From: Echinarachnius parma
Lineage: Eukaryota > Echinodermata > Echinoidea > Clypeasteroida > Echinarachniidae
Direction: 5' to 3'
NCBI GenBank assembly: GCA_037951105.1
Contig: JBAMJV010007650.1
Coordinates: 1-64,000 of the forward strand
DNA length: 64,000 nt
The notes under the pieces were generated by a model. That model saw only the letters and a program-made list of their open reading frames with translations. It did no database searches and was not told the origin of the DNA. Within the stretch, counting starts at the first letter, position 1. Each line of letters opens with the position of its first letter. Of the stretch, positions 35,371 to 47,300 are shown in pieces. Position numbers and translations under genes: made by a program.

Positions 35371-38300
35371 GTTAGTATAAAAGGAGGCACTATTGATGTT
35401 ATTATTAATATTGTTTTGTCTTTTGATTCATCTGATTGACAGAAAGTCATTAATTTTGCAATAATGTATTTTAAAATTCTAGACAGTAAACATGAAGCAT
35501 GACATTTATTTAAACAAAAATGTATTTTATTATTTGTGTTTAATTCTTGATTATTATAAATATTTACAACCTGGGTAAGTAAAAAAACAAAGATTGCATT
35601 ATTCAGGACTCTTCAGGAAAGTAGTGAAGGGAAGTTAAAAGTTTGCTTACGAAAGATAGAACAAAGAAAGATATAAATTATGAAATTTGTCCCATGGATT
35701 TTTAAACATGAATACAGACCTTGTACGTGTGATTTATTGATAATAAGTAGTTTAATAATAAGTTAATAATGCAACTTGCAAAAGAAGGGAAAATGGAACA
35801 AAATCCAGCTGAGAGTTACTTCAAAACTTGTAATAATCTAAACCAGCCTCTATAATGGTTTAACTTTTTAAAATGTGTGAATATATATCTACTGTAAAAC
35901 CCATTCGGGACTCATCTGTTTTGGGTATTCATTCTCCGTAAAGTACTCCCAGCTCGAGTATTCTTGGACAAGTGAGTCCGGAACAGATCCAGGTAAAAGA
36001 TTTGGAAAAACAAATGTCACATTATTTTGTTCTTCTTCATGTTAACCCTATATGTGTCATATAGCACTGTTGCCAGTGTCAGGCATATTTATGGTGAATT
36101 ACAGTGTCTAGTTGATTGATAATTTAAAAACACTTTCTTCAAAGCTTTCCCAACAGGTCATATATCATTTTGAAGCTTACGGTATACTCTTGCGTTTTCT
36201 ATATTTTTTGATAAATAGCGCCCTCATTGTTGAGTAGGGCGCCCTCTCTAGGCCATGCAATACAAATTTCAAAATTTTACCTGCATCTGACCACAGCATT
36301 TTATCATATAATGAGTAACAAAACATGATACATTTTTACATACACATTGTAGCATGTACATTTATCTTTCTGGGAAAAAAAAGTTTGTCTTCATACGATG
36401 TTTGATGGCGTTTTTATCGCCAAAATTGTGCATCGATGTCACGTACGAAATATTGCGAAAATTATGATTGTGCAGCATATTTATTCTGCCTTGGACTTTG
36501 GAGTTGGACTGTCTATAGTTAGGTTTTATACAATTTTCTGTAAGGTATTGTCATGTATTGGTTATATAATTTTGAACGTATATTATGTTCGTGCATTTTC
36601 AAATCAGTTTTATGTAGAGCGCCCTCATTGCTATAGAAGGGCGCCCTCATTTAGACACATACAATTACAACCATCTTTTCCGCCTGAAATCTGCGCTCGA
36701 CAACGTCATTTTGTTATTCAAGGATTATATTGTAGGAAATGCTCATCTGTTTAGTAAAATACAAATTTGTATTCATCAATATTATGTTTATGACAATAAA
36801 TTTACGACAATAGATGCTCCAGGACCAGAATAATGTATAATTCTGCCAACTATTCAGTTTACGACAACAATATGATTTTGATTTTGATGACTTTGTCTTC
36901 GCCTTCGGTAAAAGTAAAACCTCTCCTGCTCCCGAGTCCTAGCTGCCGTCAAGACTAAGACTCTAAGAGGCTTATAATTTGTGCATATAATTTATTTTTA
37001 GTTATGTAGATCTAGAAGTTCTTTCATTCATTGTAATTTTCAAAATATGAAAACAGGAAAACCACATGCAATAGTTTTTAGGGATAAAAGGTTCAATTTT
37101 CTGGTGTACGCAAAGCACAACACCAACAAAATCTTCCACGCCCACGACTTCCACTTCGATCAATTCGAGCGAGAATAATAATTGTGAATGATCTGTTCTA
37201 GTTAGCAGATAAAAAATAATTATCACTAATCACACTCTCAGTCAGTTATTTGCTGTTTTTTTTCCTAGTGATATCATGGGGAAATTACTGAGCAAAACAC
37301 AAAATGATAACAATAATGTTGGCGAAACTTCCAGCTTCGATCAACACTCAACGGGAATCCCCGACATCGAGCGCCTGGCCTGTCGGCCTGGCGTCAACAT
37401 AGCGTACTGCCTAGCGCCCTAGCGGCCTAGCTAGAAGTACGAGAATCCCACGAAAATATCGTATTATTCATACAATTTTATTTCTGTGTCCGTGTCTGTT
37501 TGGTGTTGACGTTGTATATCAATGTAGTAATCATCAGTTACCAAAAATATCTCGATAAATGCCGATTCTAGGTTGATAAATGGCTCCTCGTCCTCCGTTG
37601 AAACACTCATTCTTGGTTCCGAGAACTTCATAAGTTAGCTCTAAATCACTGTAAATCATGTACTGAAAATACTGCATAACAATAGCGACCACTGTGACAC
37701 ATGCGAATAGCGCATCGCACGTAGCGCGCACACTACTTATATACACGTACTCATCACTCGTACACACACGTATTGATAAACCCACTTCCGGGCTGATTCA
37801 CGTAACAAAAAACAGATTTAAAAAAAACCCAAACAAGAGTAAAAAGAAACAATCATTGTGATTGGACAAAACAAATTGAGACTTTATCTTTTATATCATC
37901 CATTGCCATACGTCTCGACCAATCACAGTTGAGCTTACAGCTCATGACCTGAATCAGTAAGCATGTAAGAGCTTGTCAAAGTGCGGGCCGATTATATCGG
38001 CCCGAACGTTTTGGTGGCGGAACGTGGGCCGATTAAATCGGCCCGTGACACTGGGAGGGTTAAAGCCAGAACATCACAACAGCCAACTTGCTAACGAATA
38101 ATTCTGTCACTTTGATTTGGTTGCGATGTGCAAGTTGTGATGTTCCTAGTCAACTGGGCAAACACCCTGTTCTTTTTTAGATGTTGACTATTTTCATGTG
38201 CGTGCAAGAGATGTGACTGTCTCAAACACTGAACCTAACAAGTTTACGGACCTCAATTTGTTGTATCTGAAGGACCTACCCCGTGTTCACACACAAAAAT

Positions 38301-41300
38301 TTCATCGTATAGCTAATCAGGAGCTGACTAAAGAATTGATCAGCTCCTGATTAGCTATACGACGGACATTGTCGGAAATTGTGTGTCTGAACGATCACTT
38401 AAAGAAACAACGTATAGAGAATCATGATTAATGAAACGGGGGTTTGAGCATCGTTTCGTACGAGAGCTGACTAAAGAATCACGGTCGTTTCGTGTGTGAA
38501 CGTCCGGTGACTCGCTAATCATGATTAACGGGGCGTGGCTTAACGTGACCGTGCGCAAAAGGAGACCTGACCTCTCATTTCAGCAGACAGAAAAAAGACA
38601 GCACACTGCGCAGTAGCAAACTGCACACTCATACAATGTTTTCGAGCAGCTGAAGGCCAGCTGGTTTGGGGTCTTGTTTTGTGTGTGTGAACATTCGTCA
38701 GTATCGTTAATCATGATTCTTTATACGACGTTTCGTTAGTCATGATTCTTTAGTCATGATTAAGGGATGAAAATTTTGTGTGTGTGAACATGCTGCTAGT
38801 GTTTTCCATAAATTGGACTAAATCCTTTCCTGCATCTAGGGGGCGTTTCACGAAGATTCAAAGTTGAACTTAACTCTAATCTAGACATGATAATATTATT
38901 TATACAAGAGGGGTCTGAAGTGCAATAACTACTTGATGTTTACTTTGACATATATCTAGGTATGGATCAAATAGGTTTTTGTCTACATTTGGTCTACATT
39001 GTACTTCAAGATGTTTTATACAAAATATGAACATAGTGGTGTTATCCTTTTTTTCATTTAGATTTCATCTACAAAAGATTGATATTATTTATAAGATTAT
39101 ACACATGCATGTAGTCCCACACACATATTAATTTGTATACACTAAACTTTTTTGTAAGGACATTTTAAATATAAATTATGAAAAATTCCCCAAATGTTGG
39201 GTGATTTGACAGGGAATGACCTCAAACAATCTTTTTAAAAAATAAAGAAACTACTGAAAATCCAACCTCATCCTCCATCAAAAAAGAGGGGAGAAAAGAA
39301 AAAGAATATTTAAAAAGAGATGATAAACATTTATTTTGACTAATTATACTAACTAGTGTATTTCTTCCTTTATGAACAATTCATCTAAATTACAAATGTA
39401 TGTATACATGTTGTAGTACACTTGTAAGTGGTTTCTGATTCTTTAGATGTGCGTTTTTTTAAAATTACCTTTAGAACAAATTAATTATTTCTTGAAGTGC
39501 CCTCCAAACAATAACTGCACTATCCCTTAAAAGGTGTACTTTAGTTTTGGTTAAGAGTGTAAAAATTGGAAAAAGCACACAAAAGGGGGGAAAAAAATCA
39601 AATTTGTTTGATCAAAATCGGTTCAGAAACAGCTGAAATATCCAATTGGAATACATGTTGGGGTCTTGGGGACCAACTTTTATTGAATGAAGAAAACAAT
39701 ATTTATAAATATTATAAACGTTATAAATCCTACACATTTTGAAAATATACCCAATTTGTTTTAAAGGGATAGTTGAGTTTTGGTAAAGAGAGTAAGTTTT
39801 GGTCAAACTGAATTTTTAAAACCAAAACCGGCACCATTACATTACAAACTAATAGTTATAACTCCACCATGCTCAAAAGGAATACAACATTTCAAATGAC
39901 TTAAAGGGCAATGAAACTATGGCTTTCGGCTATTATTATCGTTTAGAGGGTGAACAGACATTTTATTTGATACATAACTTGGCAATTTTGGACTCCTGGA
40001 TCCAATGAAATCCTTACGTGAACTGAACATACCCACATTTTACTAATTCTTACCGCGGCAAAAGGTGATGGGAGCGGCCATGTTCTTGTAATTGCCCGAC
40101 ATGCTTTGCAAACTATGACGAGTGTGCTACGGGCCGAACAAAAAGCTTTTCACTGATTTACAGACTCGTCAAAGCATCTACAAGTATTAATAATAATAAT
40201 AAATCACTTATAGAGCGCGGAAACTATGTATGTGTATATATTCTACCGCACATATTAATATTAATACCCATGGTCATCAGGTACATTTCAAACCCACACA
40301 AGTATTCAGACAATGGTTTCAATAAGTGCTATTAAAATGCATTAGTGCATATCACTGACCATAAGTCCGCACACACCTAATAATGGCGGCCTCCAGTGTT
40401 CGCATGAATAGTGGTAAACCCGATAGAGTTTTCACATATTTCTCCCAAAGCAGAAATCTGAGTCGGAGTTATGTTATAAATAATAAAAAGGCATATTACG
40501 ATATATCAAGTAGGATAAACTCTATTCTTGAGTTGCATTGCCCTTTAAGTAAAAAGCCTGTTATCATTCGAAAAGAGCCGTTAAAACTCAAGAGGGTGCT
40601 CTTTAAACACTCATCGGTTTCAACCATTTAAAATAAAATATTGGGCATGTGATGTTTTGTTGAAATAGTGATTAGATAGAGAAATAATCAACAACTATTT
40701 AAAAACCTCTTTTGTAAATTTTTTAATTTTAAGAGGAAGCATTCAAATTTTTTTTTTAACGGCTGGTTCAAAATTATTGAATAATTGTGGGGCCCCACAC
40801 TTATTACAAATGGCTGTGTTTATGGATATTTCAGCCATTTCTGAACCGATTTTGATCAAATAAATTTTATTCTGTCATTAAAATTGTATGCTCATTCGAA
40901 TTTGACACTCAGTTTTTCATATCTCACAAAAAATTATTTTGTGTAGCGCCCTCTATACCAAAACTCAACTATCCCTTTAAAGGGATAGTTGAGTATTGGT
41001 CAAACTTAACTTTAGTAACCAAAACCTGCACCATTACGGTACAAACTAATAGTTAAAACTCCACCATGCTCGAAAAGTATACACAATTACAAATGACAAA
41101 GTAAAACCCCTGTTATAATTCAAAAAGAGCCGTTACAACTCAAGAGTCAAATTAACTGTATACGCTAGCGCGAAGCGCTAGCGTTCTAGGTCCTCCTGAT
41201 ACGGGACTGAAACTGAATATTGTTTTTGCACGCTAATTGTGCTTAAAATTATACATATGATACGGTACTTACCACCGATTCATTCTCCAATATGTGATCC

Positions 41301-44300
41301 AACTATCGGTTGGATTAAAATTATGTTTTTTTCCCTCCATTCCGCTAAAAAATCAGTGATTTATATGCCTCCTCGACTTCTCTCCGAGTGTTAGCGCGAC
41401 TCCGAACAGATTTTGAATGAAAGATGATCGTGATGGCCGCCGATGCGAACGGCGAACAGCGCTTGCGATACACATTGTACATGCGCGGTAAGCATAGGAG
41501 GACCTAGAACGCTAGCGCTTCGCGCTAGCATTCTCTAAAAGTGATAGCCGGACGTCAATCACTTTTATATTATATTTTGAAAGCAAATTTCACAACAATG
41601 AGAGCATTTGAATGAGAATTATTATTATTTCCCATGTTTTTTTTAATGATCTTTCACATGGAATTGAAATCAACCAAATCAGTTACAATTAATTTGGGGG
41701 GGGGGGGGCACTTCGGAAAATACCAATGCTCAACGCTCCCTTTAACATTGTTTTTGATGATATGTCTATTGAAAAATTATCTTAACCAAATATCACATTC
41801 GCATTGTTGAATTGTAAAAAATTATTACAATTTAAGGTGACTGGAGGGTGCCCTCTTGTGTTAACAGCTGCTCTTCAAATGTTTTTTCAACCATTCAAGC
41901 ATCATTGAATTTAACCGTTAGTTTTTAGTAACTTACACAAGTAAAAGTGAATATTAGTTTTTAAACTCTGAAAATTTATCATAAAAAAATAATAGTTATT
42001 ATTCAATTATGCATCAATGGAAGAAAAGATATTGTCTAAGTTACAGGGCTGTTTTTTAAATTTTTAAACAGCCGTTAACACAAGAGGGCGCCCTCTAGAC
42101 ACCTGCAAGTTTCCACTTTAAACAAAATGTCAATGTGATGTTTGGTCTTTTGAAGTCATTATTCAAAAGAAAGATCATCAACAACAATTTTGAATGCATT
42201 TTGGTATATTTCTAGAAATGTGCAGGACAAAATTTAGTTGTATTTTGTTTTGCAGAACAACAGAAAATTGCGATGCCTCACGATAAATTAAAATATTATT
42301 TTGAAATCAAATTTTACAACTATGGGAACATTTGAAAGGGAATGAGTCGATAGTCTCATTTTAGAGGACTTATTAAACATACATGTACTTTCAAATGAAT
42401 TCAAAGCCACCCAAAATCCTCACAAAGGAAATTTTGACAATAAAGTTGTTTGACCAGAACTGTACTTTCCCTTTAAGCAATTAAATAAGTCTTCCTTTGA
42501 AGTCACATGCCGTTGTTACCCTAGCAATAGAAGCTGAGTGGACAGTCATCAAGATAAAGCTTGAAAGCTTGGAAATGAACAAAAAGGATCATTATTAACG
42601 CAAGATTCATTTTTGCTGTAGAGAGAAAAAGCAGCGTGGGAAAAAAAGAAAAAGAAAAGGAGAAAGTTCCTTTTTAAGAAGACTCACACACGTACCAGGC
42701 TAACCGGGAGAATACAATAGACCCACCAGAGTGGTCATGAATAGGAAACCTTGAAGAAGACACTAGATATTCAAATTCAACAGAAAATTGTGATGCCTCG
42801 CGATAAATTAAAATATAATTTTGAAATCAAATTTTAAAACTATGGTAACATTTGAAAGGGAATGATTCTCATTTCAGAGGATTTATTAAACATACTTTCA
42901 AATGGATTCAGAGCCACCCAAAATCCTCACAAAGGAAATTTTGACAATAAATTTGTTTGACCAGAACTGTACTATCCCTTTAAACAGTTAAATAAGTCTT
43001 CCTTTGAAGTCACATGCCGTCGTTACCCTAGCAATAGAAACTGAGTGGATGGTCATCAAGATAATATAAAGCTTGAAAGCTTGGAAATGAACAAAAAGGA
43101 TCATTATTAACGCAAGATTCATTTTTGCTCTAGAGAGAAAAACAGCATGGGAAAAAAAGAAAAAAGGAAAGGAGAAAGTTCCTTTTTAAGAAAGACTCAC
43201 ACACGTACCAGGCTAACCGGGAGAATACAATAGACCAACAGAGTGATCATGAATAGGAAACCTTGAAGAAGACACTAGATATTCAAATTAAATTAACTGC
43301 TATACATCCCTAGAGAATCAAATGAGCGTACGTAATATTTAGCACAATTTAGCAGCCATTTGAGCAGTTAAAAATACATGTTGTAGCTAGACCTGTACTC
43401 ATTATTGTTCATTCTCATTGTGATCACAACTCACAAACCATTATAGCTAGCAGAGCAAGGGAGTGAATACACATATATATGCTGATGTATGTACAACATG
43501 TATGCATTGAGATTGTTCTTAAAAGCTCTCTGCCAGCAGACATAACATTAATTTTTGTTTAATTTTGTAAAAAGAAGAAGAAGAAAAAAAGCCCATGTCT
43601 GAAATTCAGATGAGAAACATTTAGGCAACAAACAAAACAAAACAACAAAATGAAAATAAAAATGATGTTGATTTCTGAAAACCTAAATGAATGTTTATGA
43701 ATAATAATTTCACTGATCTACATCATTGTACATGTAATTAGAGGGAAAATTTGTAGATTTTCCTAGTGTAGGAAAATATCTATTAAAATCATCACAATTT
43801 AGTAATGACACAATATATATGCTAGTAGTGTTGCATAATATGCACATTGTATGTTAGTGGAAAACTTGTTACATGTTCCTAGTGTACATCTACATGTAGG
43901 AAAAGTGTAGAGCTCTGTTCCTAGTGTACATCTACATGTAGGAAAAGTGTAGAGCTCTATTTTAATAGAGCGCAGCACTTGGTAATGACATTGCCAACTA
44001 TAAATAATGGTGCATCTATATTCGACGCATCCATCAACTCAATGCGTACACTGTCTAGTGTCAAAGCCGCCCATCTTTGATTGATCACGGCCACTGCGTT
44101 ATTATGGAAAGCGTGGATGGCGGTTGCCTAGCAACCCTGTGTGTATTTTCTCCCGTTCCAGGTTGCCATCAGAAAATGAGGTCTCTCCTATCCATATGTA
44201 CACGTATACATGGACGTTTTAGCATTGGTTTTATTGACCATTGACTGTAACCAAGCAGATCTGTATAGTGCTCAGCTATTTCAAGGAAAACAATTGAATT

Positions 44301-47300
44301 CAATGTGCGTTTGTTTCATGTTTGTTAATAAAGGTATACAATTATCAAGCCTCCACACTAAATTTTTTCTCTACTGGCCCTTTTGGGCAAGTAAAATCAT
44401 AAATTTTGAAGGTTTATTTGCCCCAATATAAAATTTACTTGCCCGCTTACTTCTTGATGAGATTTAGATGTAAGAAATTACATTGTTCTCTCATAGTTGA
44501 ACAATTTTGTACTTGCCCCGGGCAAGCGGGCAAGTGCTAGTGTCGATCGAGCCCTGCATTTATGCCCTTCAAAATGCTTGTCTTCCTCCTGTTCAATTCA
44601 AGCTCTGAATGGTAGCAATTATAACGTACTGGACTACTCACTACTGGTTTTTAAATATAGAATGAAATTCAATTTATAATTTTGTAACTGTTTGTGCGAA
44701 CATTATTTCATTGCTGAATAATAAGTTCTAAGTCAAATGAGTTATTGCACTGTTAAGGCAAGCATTATTTATTTGTAATTATTCATGGGTTATGAACAAC
44801 ATGCACATCAATCATACAACAACTTTACATCAAAATGAAAGTTAGCCAGATATATATTGAGTGAGATGAGAATTATACTCAATATGAATAAATGAAATTG
44901 AAATAAATTTCTAATTTAAAATGAGTATTGTCATGCAGTAGACCAATATATCATTACAATTTATTTTAATCACTTACATGTACATTCAAAGTCCATTATA
45001 GTACAATAATTCTGCTTTGAACATTTGAACCGATACATAGATTGTCTGCCTCTTGAGTTATCTCCATTATCTAATCGTCACCATGACAACCTATCTTTGT
45101 TGATATTCAAAAATGATATTGCATTTTTTTTACCAATTGTACAATCCATGCATGGATAGTACTAGTACTATCCATGATCTATGTACGTGCATTTTGAACA
45201 ATAACAGATATATGGTAATTATGATATTGCATTTTGGAACCAATTGTACAATCCAATACATTTTGAACAATAACAACACATGGTAATTATGATATTGCAT
45301 TTTGGAACCAATTATACAATCCATGTATACATTTTGAACAATAACAACATATGGTAATTATGATATTGCATTTTGGAACCAATTGTTCAATCCATACTGT
45401 ACTTATATTTTGAACAATAGCAGTATGGTAATTGTAATAATGTTTCATATTTGTTAAAAAGTTACTCAGTATTGAAAATAAACACTGACTGGGGCTACTA
45501 ACAGTTGCTTTGGGCTACTAAAAGTTGCTTTGGGCTACTAAAAGTTGCTTTGGGCTAAATTGAATTGAATTACGAATTGTTACTTGCCCAAACAAGCAAC
45601 CAAATGTAACATAATTGTTAATGTTTTTATTTGATTGGGGCCATTAGATTTAGGTTTTGGGCCACTCAAATTAAACAAATCTTGATTTTCCTTGCCCGAT
45701 AGAGCTACGAAAAAGTGAGACATTAAAAAAAAAAAAATTGTTTGTAAGCTTTGTTTTATTTGTTTTAGCTACCTTGATCTTTAAAGAGATAGTTGAGTAT
45801 TCGTATTGGTCAAACTTAACTTTAGTAACCAAAACCTGCACCATTACGGTACAAAATAATAGTTATAACTTCACCATGCTCGAAAAGTATACACAATTGC
45901 AAACGACTAAGTAAAACCCCTGTTATCATTCAAAAAAAGCCATTACAACTCAAGAGGGCGCTCTGTAAAAAAATAATTGGTTTTAGCCATTTTTCATACA
46001 AAATTGTGCATTTAATGTTTTGTTAAAATAATGATTCAATAGAGATGTCATCAACAACTTTTTAAAAACCTATTCAGATTTTGTTCAAAGTAGTCTTTAA
46101 GCATTTTTAAAAAAAATTCTCTAAAAAGTCAAAATATCCCCTGGCGAAGAATTTTTGAATAAAAATATGTAAATGGATATTTCAGCCGTTTCTGAACCGA
46201 TTTTGTTCAAATAAAGTTTATTCTGTCATTAAAATTGTATGTTCTTTCAAATTTGACAGTCAGTTTTTCATTATCTCACAAAATTATTTTGTGAAGTGCC
46301 CCCCTATACCAACACTCAACTATCCCTTTAAGTACATTAATTGATGTTGTTCATGGTTAATTAATCCAGTGGTATACAACTATTGATTTTTGTGACTGGG
46401 TATTTCAAGGCTCATTTAATGTTATGATCATACAATATGTAATCAATAATCATACTTTATTTCGACGAGTCATGTACATGTTTAATGGGAATTCATCTTC
46501 AGATTCAAAGAAAAGTAAAACAAAGAATGATTTAATACTTACTTGATTATATATACTTTAGCTTCATTAGTTTATACAGGGCTCGACACTATCACTTGCC
46601 CGGTTGCCCAGGGCAAGTAAAAAATTGGTGTTGGGCAAGTAAAATGTCATAAATTGTCTAGTTTGCTAAATATGAATCCTGACTTGATTTTGCAATAACA
46701 TGTTTTTATGCCTCCGCCTACGAAGTAGCCGGAGGCATTATGTTTTCGGGTTGTCCATCCGTCCGTACGTACGTCCGTCCGTCCGTCCGTACGTACGTCC
46801 GTACGTACGTCCCGTTTTCGTTCTCACGATATCTCAAGAACCGGTTGACTGATCAATTTCAAACTTGGTATGAGGGTACATATTGGGGTGACAATGATCT
46901 GATTAGATTTTAGGGGTCATGAGGTCAAAGGTCAAGGTCACAGGACTCAATATATATGCAAAAATGCCTCGTTCTTGCGATATCTCAAGAACCGGTTGAC
47001 GGATCAACTTCAAACTTGGCTTGAGTGTACATATTGGGGTGACAATGATCTGATTAGATTTTGGTGTTCATGAGATCAAAGGTCAAGGTCACAGGACTCA
47101 ATATATGTGCAAAAATGCCTTGTTCTCGCGATATCTCAAGAACTGGTTAACAGATCAATTTAAAACTTGGTATGAGTGTACATATTGGGGTGGCAATGAT
47201 CTGGTTAGATTTTGGGTTCATGAGGTCAAAGATCAAGGTCACAGGACTCAATATATGTGCAAAAATGCCTCGTTCTCGTGATATCTCAAGAACCGGTTGA

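Noticed and set aside
36398..36754. 118-codon open frame
   Set aside because: Lies across a diverged tandem repeat, no recognisable domain, and no splice context.
37276..37420. Small + ORF starting MGKLLSKTQ, with an ARF6-like or myristoylation-like start
   Set aside because: Only seven residues resemble ARF6; no GTPase motif follows and the frame stops after about 48 codons. Probably chance.
40383..40631. 82-codon open frame MAASSVRMNSGKP
   Set aside because: Runs through the TIR of the nested MITE, so it is not a host gene.
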